A stretch of DNA of 44,647 nt from Gonium pectorale (Eukaryota; Chlorophyta; Chlorophyceae; Chlamydomonadales; Volvocaceae): contig LSYV01000017.1 of assembly GCA_001584585.1 (NCBI GenBank), forward strand, positions 549,353-593,999, written 5' to 3'. The translations under genes and the position numbers were made by a program. The stretch's first letter is position 1, and each line of letters begins with the position of its first letter. This document shows, piece by piece, positions 1-12,986 of the stretch. The notes under the pieces are model-generated. The model worked only from the letters and a program-made list of their open reading frames with translations. It did not search any database and was not told the origin of the DNA.

Positions 1-3000
1 GCGACGGCGGGATCGCCGTACGACGGCCGCGGCGGCACCGGCGGCAGCGACGCCAGCGGCGCGAGCGGCGGCGGCAGCCTGGAGTCGTACACGTGGGGCC
101 TGCCGCCGCGGCTGTCGCTGGCTGGAGGCCGGGCCAGGGCGTCGGGAGGCGACGGCGGCAGCGTCACGTCCGCCAGCGCGCCCTGGCCGGGGGCCATCAC
201 GCCGAGAGGTGGGTGCCCTGGGTGGGTGCATCTTTGCTGTGGACGCGGGGCGGGCGGCTGGGCCCGCGGCTCGCGCTATAAATCCAGGCCGTACCAGGCT
301 CTCGCCGGCCTCCCCTCCATCGGCGGCGCGTCACCTCCATCATCCCCCCGACCCCACCCACCCTGCCCTCCCCGCATGTTTCGACGCCTGTCCCCGCAGC
401 CCGCAGCCCGCAGCCGCAGCCGCAGCTAGATGGCGGCTGGAGCACGCGCTGCCCGCTATGACCCCTGCCCCCCCACACGCCCCCCACCCCCCCACACGAA
501 AACACACACGCACACGGTCCCCAGGCACCAAGCTCGAGACCGTGTCCGCCCCGCCGCACCTTCCCCCGCATACATGCTCCACCCGCTGTCGCCCAGCTTT
601 CTCACGGATGGGCGGACGAACGGACGGGCGGACGGACGGACGGACGGACGGGCTTATTGAGGAACCCCACCCCGCGCCCTTCTGCCTGTACCCCCCCCAC
701 CCACGCACACACACACACATACACACACTCCCCCGGCCCCCAACGCCACAGTCCCCAAGATGGGCGGCCGGCATGCCCTGTCGGCCGCGGAGATGGCGGC
801 TCGGGACGTGGATGTGCAGATGCTGCTGCGCCGCGGCCGGACCGAGGCGGAGCTGCGGGTGGGTGCGTGGGCGGGTGGGTGGGTGGATGAGGGCGGCCAG
901 GGGCACGGGTTGGGATCGTGGCCAGCGTGCCAGCGTGAGTGCCGTCCTCGATCGGGCTCCTCCACCCGAGGGACTCGAGGCGCAGCTTGGGGGGGGGGGT
1001 GGACTGTCGCCCATCCCACGCTGGGGCGTGGTGGTGCGGGAACTGTGGGGCGGTGCTTCAGCCCGCCCGAACGCTCGGCAACATCCTTACGCACATGCCC
1101 ATAAGTCCAGTCTGAAGCCCCGCCCTGCCCGTACCTGTGCCTGTGCCCTTGCCCGGCTTACTACCACCCTGACCGCTAGCTGCGGTGGGGTGGGGGGCGG
1201 GACGGGACGCCAGCCCGCCCCGCCCTAACGCTCTGCAAAATCCTTGCGCGTTGGTCTGTAACACATCGAATTTGAAGCCCCGCCTCGCCCGTGTCCGTTG
1301 CCCGTGCCCTTTCCCGTGCCCGTGTGCAGGAGTCCCTGCGCTCCATGCTGTCGGGTCTGGACCTGCGGCGGGCGGGCCGAGTTGACGTGCAGATGCTGCG
1401 GTGGGTGGGGTGGGGGTGGGGTGGGGGGTCATTCGGAAAAACGAAACACCAGGCGTTCTGGGAGTGGGTGGGGGGTGCTGGGCGGTCCACGGGGGCAGCA
1501 GCACTCCGCTGTCAGCCTGAAGGATACCGGAAGGCGGTCCTCGCGACGCATCGGCCCTCTCCGCGTTCACCGCCGGCCGCACACCGCCGGCCCCGCCCCG
1601 CCACCAAGCGGCTGAATCCCCCCCAAGCGACTGAACCCCCCCCAGTGTTTCCTCATCTAGATCGCTGCGCCTCGCCCTTGAACCAGCGTAACAACGCCCA
1701 TGCCTCCTCCGCTGCCGGGCGGCCACAGGGCTGCGCTCGCCTCCGGCGGCCCCCCCCGCCAGCTGTCCCCGCTGCACACGCAGCTGCTGTCGGACCTGGC
1801 CGACAGCCAGGCCCAGCTGCCTACCTCCGGCGGCTCGGGCTCGAGGGCGCTCGGGCTGCTGGCCAGCGGCCCCCTCGGAGAGGTGCTGCTGGGGCTCGAG
1901 GTTGCCGTACAGCCGTACATCGCATCTGCCGTACAGAGCGTGGCGGAGGCGCAGGGCCGGCTGTTTTCGGTCGTGTACGGCGAGCGCGGGATGTCGGCCA
2001 TGCTGCGTCAGCTGTACCGGCAGGTACGACACGACAGGTTTGGGCTCCGAGTTGGGTTACTGACTTACTGTAGCGCGCGTTGTGGTGGGCGCTGGATGAG
2101 GTTCCGACACGCTGGCTTGGCTGGATCACGTGGCCTGCCGTACATCCTCCGCGCCACGCAGATGCGGCGGTGGCGGCGGTGCGCGCATGTCCCCTGCCAA
2201 TGTGCTGCAAGCAGAGCACTGCCCTGCCCTGTTTGGGCCCTGCCTTCAATGCGGACACCGCTCGACCGTCCGGCTGGACTCGACGCATTGACGACCCCGC
2301 GCCGGGGCGCCGTCCCGCCAAATGCGGCCCATGCCAATTTCCGCGGCCCCTACCCGCCCTGACCCGCCCCGCCCCGCCCCCTCCCCTCCCCCCGCATTCG
2401 GGATGTAATGCGCCTCCGGCTTCCCTACTACGCCTCCGCCCTCCAACCCGCTGAATCCCCTTTCACCTTTCCCCCGCCCCCACCCAAGAATGCGCCCCAG
2501 ACTTCCCTACTGAAAAAGCCTTAAACCCGCTGAACCCCCCACCACAACCACCACCACCACCCCCGCCCCCACCCCCGCCCACACGCAGGGCGCCGGCGCC
2601 GACGACCCGCTGGAGCTGCTGACCCGCGGGCCGCGCGTGGTGCCCACCGCTGCCGAGGAGGCGCTGCACACGCTGCTGGAGGTGCAGGTGCGCGGGGCGC
2701 GGGTGGGCGGGGGTGGGCGGGGGTTTGTGAGCCATATAGGGCGGTTGTGTGGTGGGAGGGAGCCACGGCGTGGCTGCCAGTGGAGGGGATCAGCCATCCT
2801 TGCCGGGGCGGGGACGGGGGCGGGGAGCGCCTTGCAGCAGCGGTTGCGGTTGCATGGGACGTGATTGCGGCAACACCTCCCGCCACTCCCGCCATTGCCC
2901 AACCCCAACCCCCACCCCCGCCCCACCGCAGGGCCTCAAGGCCAGCTCGCTGCTGCGCGCCGCGCTGCTGCCGCACCAGCAGCTCGAGTCGCCGCCCGAC

Positions 3001-3141
3001 GTGGGCGACGCCGCTGCGGGGGGCGGGGCGCCCGTGACTCCAGTGGCCCTCCACTCGGCCCGGCGCTACCCCCAGTCCTGGGCCTCCGCCACCGCGCACC
3101 TGCTGCACGCCTACACGGCGCTGGCCAGCAGCGGCTTCTGA
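1..3141 (+). CDS. 3' part of a multi-exon gene of unknown function
   Basis: I do not recognise this protein. The start lies upstream of the window. A phase-consistent model is <1-208, 752-858, 1330-1400, 1687-2023, 2589-2687 and 2932-3141, ending with SSGF and a TGA. Every junction has a GT donor and AG acceptor, and phases 1, 0, 2, 0, 0 all agree. The first exon is Gly/Ser-rich low complexity. The later exons look helical, e.g. ESLRSMLSGLDLRRAG, VVPTAAEEALHTLLEVQ and GLKASSLLRAALLPH, with no membrane segment, so an intracellular helical or adaptor-like protein is possible. This is inference only. The words DVDVQMLL and RVDVQMLR recur at the ends of exons 2 and 3. Introns hold a (GGAC)n tract and CA-rich tracts. 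The last three exons are the safest; the 752 and 1330 exons are less certain. Confidence 0.6.
606..652. repeat. (GGAC)n tetranucleotide microsatellite in an intron
   Basis: GGAC/GGGC tetranucleotide copies run in the first intron of the gene at the left edge. A CA-rich tract follows at about 703-728, just before the 752 acceptor. The open frames reading RTDGRTDGRTDG are a by-product of this repeat. Confidence 0.85.
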
Positions 3142-5543
3142 GATAGGGGCGCGGCTCGAACAGGCGGTCGCAGGCGTCCGCGGATCCCGACCGGCGGCCG
3201 CCGGGCGGGGCTTGCCCGGGTGAAGGCGCCCCCAGCCCGGCAGGCGTAAGGCGCCCCGCGCCTCCCCCTCCCGCTTCCCCTGCCCGGCAGAATGTGCGCG
3301 CTGGCCCTACGGTGCCCGGGGGCATGCATGGCCCTGGTGTGCGTGGCGCTGGGACGGGGGCAGGCCTGACGTGGGCCGCGCTTTCGGCGCGCGTTTGCGG
3401 CGGTGCGGGTGAACATACTTCGCAGCTCGCCGTTTGGCTGCGAGGGGCGGAACGCGGCAGCGGGCGGTGTGTGTGATTGTGTTTTGTGTTCGTGTTTGTG
3501 TGTGTGCGTGTGTGTATGTGTGGTGTTACATCTCCGGGCCGACGCTGGCCAGGGGCGCTACCCGCCCCAACGCAAGGCCACCTCAACGCCGCGAAGCCAG
3601 GGATGTGGGGGGCCGCTTTTCCCCCTTGCTCAACCAAAGGGACAGCCTGCAGCCCTAATAAGCAACTGCAGCTGCCCTGCAAAACCCGCCGCAGTGCTGC
3701 TCCTCTGTTCGTCCGAGCAGCTGCTGCACACGCACCTGAGTCCTTGCCGCACCGGACCAGCCCCTCGGCGTGGGGCTAGCCACTCGTTTCAAAGCAGTCC
3801 AGACAAGTTTATGGGTCCAGATGGCCCGTCAGCCCGAGATACCAGCGACAAGGCATGTCCTGAGAAGCGCTAAGCCAGTCAGCTCGCCACCGGCACTCTA
3901 ACACGCGGCAGGCAAACGCAGAGCCCAACGCAGACGCGTCGCATGTGCGCCGGCAGGGCTGCAGTACGCACATAAGCGGCACCTAACCCGACACGCGCCA
4001 ACGCCAGCTGGACCACTGTTCCACCCTCGCCTGTGACCGGCCCGAGTGACCGCCCCACCTCCTGACCTCCTGCCTCCTACCATTTCCCCGCCGCCCAATC
4101 CCGCGCTCTCAAGCCTTCCACGGTCCCACCTCCCCTCCCTCAAAGCCCATCATTCCCCTGGGTCCACCGCTCCCATATCAATCCCTATGGGACGGATCCG
4201 CGCACCGAAGGTGCGCGTCCACCACCGAAAGGATCGGGTGGTCGGGCCCTACGCCATCCCATCCCCACCGTTGCACGCCCAGTTGAGTGTGTGTCTCTGG
4301 CAACGGCACGGGGTACATCGGGCGCCATCTGCGGCCCGCCTTCGGCCTTCCCTTCCGCCAGGGGGGGGGCCTTCAGGGGATGCAGGTGTGCGCTTCGGCA
4401 GCAGCAGGTGTGCAGGTGCGTGATGAAAAAAGAGAAATCTGCACAGAAACAGGGCGTGATGCGCGGGCGCTTGCTGTGTGGGGGCCAGAGGGCGACTTGC
4501 CTTCCTCGCAGGCCGGCGCCCATCCTGGCCCGGGTTCTCCAGCGGCCAGCAGCGGTTCAGGGCAGGCTCGCGCAGCACTAGCGCCCGTCGATACAAGATA
4601 CAGGACCCAACTGGGAGTCATTCCGTTGGGCGCGGGCGGGAGCTGTCAATGCCAGCAAGGGGGTACCAGCATACGGTACCGCTGCACGGGCGGGGCACCT
4701 GCCTTCTCCTACGGCTACCAACCTCCCTCTTTCTCTGCAGGTTTCTCTTTTTTTACCGGACATCCCCTGCGTAGGCCCTACCAACTTCACGCCCTGCCCT
4801 TGATCCAGCCTGTGGGCACTTGGGCTCTGACCCTGGGCGTTCCTTATGCTAAAACCGACTGAGAAGAAAGCCGTGGCCCCTTGCCTTTAGGGTTTTGGTA
4901 TGGACCTGGAGTGCCTTGCGATTTCTGACTGCCATGGGTGTCGCCGGTGTATAAACCAGCATTGTCAAAACTGGAGGGAAACGTATACCGTACCTCATCT
5001 GCGCGCGCCGCTCAACCCGACAAGGCTCTGACTAACAGCCTCGATGCTGTGGTGACTGCACCAAGCGGTAATCGTAAGGCTACCAGGCTAACCCAACGGC
5101 GTACTTAACCCAACAACGCACCATACTGAAAGTTGTATGATATTGGATCGCTTGAAAGGTAATCGGAAATGAGATTGGGTCACCATAAAAGTGCCTTCAC
5201 ACTGACTGGCGCAGGCAGGAAGCCACACGCGGCAGCTTGGAGGCAATTTGTCATGCATGCATGTTACTGGTTCTGCGTTCACACCGCCTAAAGGGGACGA
5301 CGTGCGGAAAGAAGGATCAAACCAGCAGAGCCCAAGGACAAAGAAATCTATCTGCTTCTGCATAACCTCCAAAGCCTTGTTGCTCCAGAACTATCAGGAC
5401 CACTACTACAATGTCGGCGGTTGGCTGGCCCTTGCCATAAAGACGCAACGCAGAGCTAGCCTGTTATGAAATGCACTATGAAATATATGCGGAATTGGCA
5501 GTAGGCGCCCTGTGAAGCCACGCTCGGCCACACTTTATCTAAT
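3142..5543. other. Intergenic spacer between gene 1 and the first receptor-like gene
   Basis: No gene is supportable here. The first part should hold the 3' UTR of gene 1, but I saw no nearby plus-strand TGTAA. A GT-rich tract lies at about 3465-3530. A small perfect hairpin (GCGCACC, GAA, GGTGCGC) lies near 4200-4216. Two stretches match a dispersed repeat: GAAAAAAGAGAAATCTGCA near 4425-4445 and, in the opposite orientation, TCTGCAGGTTTCTC near 4733-4750. The sequence becomes less GC-rich from about 4850 to 5540, in the likely promoter and 5' UTR of the next gene. No convincing TATA box was identified. Confidence 0.6.
3465..3530. repeat. GT-rich simple repeat
   Basis: An imperfect TG/GTGT tract downstream of the stop codon of gene 1. 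Several spurious open frames (CVCVCVCV-like) come from it. Confidence 0.75.
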
Positions 5544-8500
5544 ATGGCCGCGCTCTTCCGCGCGTTAGCTCTGACGGCTCTCCTAGTCGCAACATGCGGC
5601 CAAGATAATCATGACATCTTTGGCGCCTGCTCTCAGCGCCAGGCGCAGCGTTGGCTCTGCATGGTCCGGGGAACCGTCAGCTTGGCACAACCCGAAACCG
5701 GAACACAGGCGACAGTAGCAATCCTCGAAGAACTCGATGTTGTTGGCGCCGGCGGTGATGGGCCCGCCATACTGGACCTAGCCAGAAGAAACGGCGTCCT
5801 CCGTGTCGCCCCCAACGCGAGCCTCGCCCTCCGCCAGCTCACCGTCACGGGCGCAGTCCTGGCTGAAAGTTACCCACTTCCGCAAGGGTCATTCCTGAAC
5901 CTGGCAGCACTGCTGCTCGTCCACCTGCCCCCGGCCGAGGAAACCGCCACCTTGGCATCGTCCTCGCCGCTTCGCCTGGAAGACGTCATCCTCATCACGC
6001 CCTCCTGCCGCGCCCTGGCCGTCCACCAGGACTTTGCCTGCCGCGCCTCGCCGTCGCCCAACTTCACCGTCACCCCCGGCCGCCTTGTGGTCTGGTCATA
6101 CACCACCGCATCCGTGGCCGCCCGCAATGTCACGCTCAGCTGCGCCGGGGAGCCCCTTCCGCCTCCTTGCACCGCGCACGCGGCCACAGGCGCGGCCGAC
6201 TTCCAACCGGCTGTCATGCCCGTCCCCTCGCTGACCCGCCTCCCGCCGCCCTCACCCGACACCCCCATCTACGTGTACGTCAGCGCCAACGTCTCCCTCG
6301 CCGACATCCTAACAGTCGCCCAACTGCCGACGGCCAGCCAACTGCCAACGGTATACGCAGGAGCTGGCGGCGGCGACCCCGCTGACCCAACCGACCCCGC
6401 CGCTGTAACGCTGAGGCAGGGACAGCCGTTCTCGGGGCGCCTGGTCATCACGGGGTCCATGCCAGCGGCCTCCGCCGCCCCAGCATTCTCCAGTACCGTC
6501 GGCACTGATACTGCCAGTGCGGGTGCGATACAGCGGTCGGCCCCCGTGCCACCCGTAGCCGTCGACCTGTCTGGTTCAGCGGCCCTGGTCGATCTAATCA
6601 ATGGCGGACGCGTCGAGATGCACAACCTCACGCTGCTGAACCCGCCCTATGGGCCGCCGGAGACCTACCCTTTCGGCCTCATGACCCTGCCGGTCTGGAC
6701 CTTTGCCTTCATGCGCCGGCGCCTGGGGCAAGACCCCGCCCGATGGCGCTTCAAGGGTGTGGGCCTGGCGGTGGCGCTGCCGGCGGAGGAGCTGGCGATG
6801 TGGCACGCAGACCTGATGGGACGCGTACCAGACGAGCTGGCGGGCTGTCTGTGCGCCGTGGAAAACGGCCTCTTCGGTGCTGCCCTAATGGTAGGCGCCT
6901 CGCTTTATTTGACTCTTATGGCTGCCAGGCGGCTGGGGGCCCGGGAGTCAGGGGCGCAGCATGCGCCCGTGTGAGTGACCACCTTGCTTGCAGGGTTGCG
7001 TGCTGATTGTTGATCATATTATTGCTCGGGGCCCTGGTCTTGGCATTGGTCATGGTGATGGGTGTGGCAGCGCTTGTGCGTGGCGCGTCCTGGTTCTTGC
7101 TGGCCGTGCTGGCGCAGTTTTGCCTGCACGTTCGGACCACGCTTCCGCAGCTCCGTTGCTCGGGTGCGTTGGGCTGGCGTCCCAAAACGCTCGCCCGGGC
7201 GTACTTGCGTACCTGCGTACACGCACAGCGCGTAACCGGCCCGTACGCGGTTCAGTCCCAGAAACGTACACTGATGAAGTAAACGCATTGGTCGCTGACT
7301 TGCCAACCGACCTGCTCTGTGTGTGTGTCCTATACGATCTAAAGATCTATGCGGGACAGTGTGAGAGACAGACATGCATACTAAACATCCTAGCCGGCAG
7401 CCCATGTACCCACCCTCCGTGTGTGTTTGTGTACGTGTTTTCCTGCCCTTACTCTGTTACTGCCACTGCAGAACGTGACCGACGCTGTGCCGCTGCCGGG
7501 CGGCAGCCTCTTCCTCCGCCGGCTGTGGGAGAACTTCGGCGGCCAACAGCAGTTTGAGAACCTCATGCTTCTGCCCCGGGCGCCCTGGGACACGCCTGGC
7601 GGTCCCCGTTGCCGAGGGCCCCAGCGCAGCATCCCCCCTTCCCCAGCGCTGGATGCGGCTGCATCTGCACCGCAGCCGCCCCTGTGCCAGCTGGGCTTGC
7701 CCTTCGCAACGGAACCGAACTCAGTGGTGGCGGCGGAGTCGGTCTCGTGGAAGCTCTCGCCCGTGTCGCTGACGAAGGTCCCCCTGGACGCGCTCAAGGC
7801 ATCCATGCCCGACACGCAGTACACCAAGGTCCTCGTGGAGAACGGGCGGTTCATCCTGTCACGGCCGAAGCATCTAACCAAGTTTTACGAGTCCTTCTCG
7901 GAGGCGCAGGTGTGCCTACGTACCTGTGTACATGTGTTCAGTGTACAGTTTACTAATCCCAGAAACGCTCGGAAGAGTCCCATACGTCTCCACACCTTGG
8001 CCAAGGACGTCAGGTTCCGCAAAGAAGATCGCCCAGCCCGTCTCCGGGCGCTACCTGTTCTGTACTAGATGCTAATGCCTCCCTCCACGCGCCCCGACCC
8101 TAGCTTCTCGGCTCCCAGCCCCATCGCCACCGCTGCCACCGCACAGGCCATGATCTCCGGCGCCGCGCTGTGGCTGGGCGACCCGCTGGGCCCGCGGCTG
8201 CTGCACCTCTCCTTCGCGCCCGCCACCGTCAACGTTAGGGCCCCCAACGCGACGCTGGCCCTGCGGCAGCTCGTGCTGGTGGGCCTCCCGACCGCCGGTC
8301 TGCACGCCTTGTCGCCCGCGCTGGGCATCGGCGTTGACCGCAGCCGTGTGGTGGACTTGACAGAGGCCCAGGCTGCCGGAGAAGGCCCCGAAACCGGCGA
8401 CGGCGCTGGCAGCGAGGTGCAGCCGCAAGCTGACGACACAGCGCATGGAGCAAGAGGCTGGAGACGGCTCCTCTCCGACAAGACCGCCTCAGCAGCCTCC

Positions 8501-9667
8501 CAGGATGCGATTGGCCTGGCTGCGGGTCGGAACAATCATAGGCAAGCTCAGGCTCTGAATGTCGACGGCATTTTCTTGTCTGATGGCCCCCCTGCCGGCA
8601 CCGACCCTACCGGCGGCCTGCCCCACGGCCTGGCCAACTTCACGTCCTGCCTGTGGGCGCTGGACTTTGACAGATCGGCGCCCCGGGACCCGCCGGCCGT
8701 CTTCCTGGACTCAGTGGTGCTGCTGGTACCGCCGGGGGAGCTGGCGGTGCTGGCAGCGGCGTGGGCAGAGCAGCTGGCGGCCGAGGGGAAGGATGGCTCG
8801 GACGAGAGCGTAGGGGCAGGGGGCGCCTTTGCGCTGGCGCCTGCGGCATCCGACGCCGGAGCCGTGCTCGCGCACCTGGCCGCTTCGCTGCGCGCATCCC
8901 GGCTCTCGGCGGGAACCACGCCGGCCTCCCTGCAGCGCCTGACGGCTCGGCTGCGTGCTATGCAGCAACAGCAGGCCGCCGCGGCTTCTGCTGCGGGCGG
9001 CGATGACGGGGCTGGTGCGGCACTACTGGCCTTCGAGACCCTCTCCTGGTGTGGCCTGGCCGGGCGCAACGTGACACTCACCGCGGAGCTGCAGCCGGCG
9101 GTGTGGCTCAGCGCCGCCAGTGGTGAGCCCCTTGGGGACGCAGCCCAGCTGTGGCACGCCGAGCCGCTGGCGCTGCCGCTGACTCTTCTCGTCACGCCGC
9201 GATCGTCTTCACCTCCGCCACTGCCTCCGCCACTGCCACGTCCGTCAACATCCCTGGAACCGCTGCCTCGGCCTGAAGCCGACCCAGCCACGCAGCCTGC
9301 TGCCGGCATCGGCCCGTCGGCGTCGGACGCTGTGCCCCAGGTCGACCCCACGCGTCCGCTACCGGCGGGCGAGCTGCCGCAGGGCGTGCGCGGGCGCTCG
9401 GACTGGCATTCGATAGCTGCACCTGTTGTTATAGGGATCGTTGCCACCGGCGCCGCGGTGCTGAGCCTGTGCGTGACGGCGGCGGTTCTGCTGGCGCTGC
9501 GCCGGCGCCGGGCTGCAGCCGCGGGGATGCGCGAGGAGTCCACCGAGGCGGAGGGCAAGTCCGGGGCATCCGGCGGTTGTACAGTCGGTGCTGCTGGCAG
9601 CGATGCCGCTGCCGGGCAGGCGGCGGCAGAGAGCGGGGGTTCGGGAGGGGCCGGAGCCGCGCCCTAG
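5544..9667 (+). CDS. Secreted/single-pass membrane protein with receptor-like ectodomain, no kinase (paralogue of the next gene)
   Basis: Three exons, 5544-6890, 7472-7909 and 8147-9667, all joined in phase 0, give about 1101 residues. The protein opens with a signal peptide (MAALFRALALTALLVATCG) and ends with one membrane segment at about residues 1018-1046, followed by RRRR and a tail of about 55 residues. The ectodomain has repeated strands of the type NASLALRQL, LRLEDVILI and ARNVTLSC. This rhythm resembles a parallel beta-helix (pectin-lyase-like) fold; that is inference, not a database hit. N-x-S/T sequons are frequent. The whole architecture matches the next gene up to the membrane segment, but the C-terminus stops (GGAGAAP, stop) with no kinase domain. 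Start choice: first ATG, directly before the signal peptide. Exon 1 is cut at 6890 because the paralogue splices at the equivalent place; read-through to a stop at 6974 is the alternative. The role is unknown: a co-receptor, decoy or ligand-binding partner is possible. Confidence 0.85.
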
Positions 9668-10263
9668 CGCCTGTCTGAAAGCTGGATACCGCCCTTTTTT
9701 TCTTCGGGCGCAAGCCATTGTTGTTCATGGCGTGCATTTATCATATGTGGATAAAGCCGTGCTTGTTAGTTGCTGCGAATGTCCTTGCAGGCTGAGCACG
9801 CATTTCTCCATCCAACGCAGCACTGATGTATGGATGGCCGCATCATGCATCCGCTGAAGGCCTGTTGCAACTGAAATGCAGGAAGCCACATGACCAGCAT
9901 ATGCCCCAAAGCATACACGCGTACGTACGCACGTCGAGGGCCTGTGTTGTTAGCTGTTCGGCGGGGGCGGTGGTTGCGCACACAATGCGGGCGGCGCTGC
10001 TCCGCGGTGTGGGGGCGGGCTGAGAAAGGCAGGCCCCTCGCCCCCCTTCCCTGCCTTCGGCGACCGAGGCACCCATCCGTAGCAGATGGCGAAGGCCGGG
10101 AAGTGAGAGTCCATTTCTGCATATGTATCGCGCTTGGAGCGCATGAGGGGGTGGGGACGGCTGAGAGGCCCAACGAGCCGTGTCTGTGGCTCAGTACAAA
10201 ACCAGCGGTGGCACGGCGGCCGCTGGCGTTATGGTTTGGACCCCATACGAAATGCCACTGGGG

Positions 10264-10268
10264 TGTAA
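10264..10268 (+). terminator. Candidate TGTAA poly(A) signal of the kinase-less receptor-like gene
   Basis: TGTAA is the usual poly(A) signal in Chlamydomonas-type algae. This is the first plus-strand copy I found after the stop at 9667, implying a 3' UTR of about 600 bp. The position is plausible but unproven. Confidence 0.4.
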
Positions 10269-11900
10269 AGATGTGCGATTATTCAATGCCTTATGTGCTT
10301 GCAGTGCCGATTATAAGATGCGGGGGTGCGGCTAGGGATGAGAGACGGCAAGAGACGACAAGAGCAACCACTTATTTGCATGGCGTGTGTGCTTTGCGCT
10401 GTTCAACAAGAACGAAGCGAGCTTGAGGCCGTTGCCTCTCTGGTAGCGACTTCGACGGGGGGGCTGCCGGCATGGCCGCCAGTTTTGGTAAGGGCGCGCG
10501 CTGCGACACCGGCACCTGCATCTGCATCTGCATCTGCATCCAATGGGGGGCCATGTCTCTCGGGTAGTCCATGCATGATGTGGCCCGCCTCTGTCCGCCT
10601 GCACCCTGTGAATGGCATGTGTAGCAGGTGCGTCCTGCGCACATGGCGTATGCTGATGATGGAGCTGAGAAGGCGGTGCCAGCGCGCTGTGAGGGCAAAT
10701 TGCTGGTCTTGTGTTGGTTTGAGGGAATGGAAGGGGCGGATTTTGCGCGCCGCGGTTCCGCAGTGGCGTGCCTCCCGGGTCTCCGTCCTTAACTAAGACA
10801 GTGGCGGTCAGGGTATCGGCATCGGTATCGGTATCGATGTTGTTGTATCCTCCTGTGTCGAGCAACTAAGAACTGTGCGTGCGTCTGCAACAGATGGTCT
10901 CATCCGTGTGTGGTGACGAGGATACGGGGTCTGGGTACTGCCGCGGGGGTGTTTGTTACTTGCGGCCCGCTCGCTGGGCGGCGTGCATGGGAAGCATGTA
11001 CGGTGCAACCAATGATTTGGCATACCGTGTGGGAGCTGCTCCGAGCGGGTGATGAGTGCATGCCCGCCGTTGATTCCGTCTTACTGCCGGGGAGAACCCC
11101 AGATGTTTTACTCAGACCCTGCCGTGTGCCGTCCCTATGGTTTTGTCGAGATGCTTCGCCCGTCTAGCCCGCCTTCAGGGCTCCTATGCGCCCAGCCGTG
11201 CCACTTACCGCACAGGCTGAGCGTCGCACATGTCCTGTCGTATTTTTTGACGGTTTGTTGCCCTTGTATATCGCTTGCTGCTTGCCCACCTCGATCGTTC
11301 ATGTGCTGCTCCTGCGCCCAAAAGGAGCAAGCCCCTCTTTCGGAACATGACGTCCGCGGAGCATGGGGCCAGGGGCCCCGACGCTAGCTGTTTTGGATGC
11401 ATAGTTGGAGAAATCGGCGTTGCTGCCTTGCTGGAGCACGTACCTCATTCGCATTTTGGACGGCCGCCAAGCAAGTGAAAGTGGAATATTTATGTGCCGA
11501 GTGGAAGTCTGCATAGGGTACTAACGGATGTCGGACCCCTGGCATCGTTGCTTTGTCACGGGGCCAACCGAAGTCTTGGGTTAGTTGTGTGATAGTGGGC
11601 GCGTCTGACCATCGGCATCTGAGATTGAGCATCTCTTGTTGCCCGCCTGCGTCCGCCGCCTCTGGGCATCCACCGCTCGAACCCCTGGTTCGTACGCCCT
11701 TTCCTATCTTGCTTCATACCCAATGCAATCAAGGTTGCAAGTCGGAAATATCTGTATGCGTAGGCCTAATAAAACGCGGCCGGAGTGCGCGACTGGCAGG
11801 CAGCTCTGCAGGGGAGCCGTTTGCACCATTGCCCGTGACACCCGATCCCGGCCTAACCCCCTGATCCTCGACGCCGCGCCTCGCAACTGCAATTCACACG

Positions 11901-11922
11901 TGTGTTACGTCGTGCGAATATG
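11901..11922 (-). repeat. Isolated copy of the ALG8-intron satellite unit
   Basis: On the minus strand this 22-bp stretch matches the core of the 24-bp satellite at 28150-28298 (CATATTCGCACGACGTAA plus flanking bases). It lies 16 kb away, in a spacer. Confidence 0.7.
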
Positions 11923-12184
11923 CGTGCGTGCTTGTGAACATGCTGCAAGCAAACAGACAAGGCAAGCAGACTAGGCGAGGAAGGCGAGCGAGGCGAGGCA
12001 TTCACACGTGTGTGTTGCCATCAAGCTTCTTGCCCGTGCAAACCCCCGGGCCGGTCCCGCGAACCTGTGCCCGTCCACCCCGGAGGAGTGAGACAAAACC
12101 GGCCAAACCAAGGGTGGCTACCAACTCGGTGTGTCGCGGGGTTTCCATCGTAAGGTATTTAGGATTATGCCCACGGCGCCACGG

Positions 12185-12280
12185 GAATCCTAGCTGCTGC
12201 GGGGCGGAATCAGGCTCCCGTCTGGGCGGAATCCCCGTGCCGCCAGCCGGAATCCTGGTCCCGTCCGGGCGGAATCCTTA
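12185..12280. repeat. Degenerate GGGCGGAATCC repeats
   Basis: Four or so copies of GGGCGGAATC(C) or CCGGAATCCT are separated by CCCGT-rich linkers. Too short and diverged to assign to a family. Confidence 0.6.
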
Positions 12281-12796
12281 GCCCAGTGACTCTTCCCGCG
12301 TCGGGCCGGGCACCAGCACCTGTTCCTATGTGCACATCACTCCAGAACTCCGCACTTTCCTGGGTTTACTTGTCGCGTGTGAGCAGTCGTGCCAACGAGC
12401 ATTGTAAGGAGTCATTGACCCCGGCGCGCGGGGGGCTGGCGATGCCCGGGCGCGCGCCTGGCTCGCATCCCACAATTACAACCGTTGCTTTGCCAATGAT
12501 TTGTTCAGCGCCTCGCGGCTGCGCTCCCCCCGCATGCCGCCGGCGGGGGCGATGGGCGCGGGGCCGCCGGCCGAGGGTTTGCACGGCGAGAAGCTTTGCG
12601 GTAAACACACATGTGTGAGATGCCGTTGCGAGGCGCGGCCCTTCTGGGGACCGTTTCGAGGATCGCTCAAAGAGCCGGGCTCGGGTGTCACGGCACGGGT
12701 GTCACGGAGGTCACGGCACTGTGCGATCCATGCCCCCTGCAAGCATCGCGACAGGCTGAAAAATTAACAACGCCGTTAACAACCAAAATCCGTTGT

Positions 12797-12940
12797 TGCC
12801 CTCCTCCCTCGTCCCTCCTACCAACGACCCCCACCAGACGGACATTACTTTTTTTTGACAAGAACTATGGAGGCGCATGTGAGCTCAACATACGCGCCTC
12901 CCTGAGTTGATGTTTGTTCCTGAGCTCGATATGTGCTGGG
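12797..12940. repeat. Diverged repeat copy 1 with imperfect hairpin
   Basis: This segment aligns by eye with 12987-13144: a pyrimidine-rich start, a T-rich stretch (ATTACTTTTTTTT), a GGAGGCGCAT block, then GAGTTGATGTTTGTT and an end at CTCGATATGTGCTGGG. It contains an imperfect hairpin (GGCGCATGTG with CATACGCGCC, 7-nt loop). Confidence 0.65.
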
Positions 12941-12986
12941 AATAAACACCATGACCAACCAAAAGTCGCATCCGACATGCGTTGGC

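Noticed and set aside
209..1228. A 339-codon open frame at the left edge
   Set aside because: Runs through GGAC and CA repeats and is out of frame with the phase-consistent exons 752-858 and 1330-1400.
1058..2032. A 324-codon minus-strand open frame
   Set aside because: It is the antisense of GC-rich exon 1687-2023 and neighbouring introns; no protein features.
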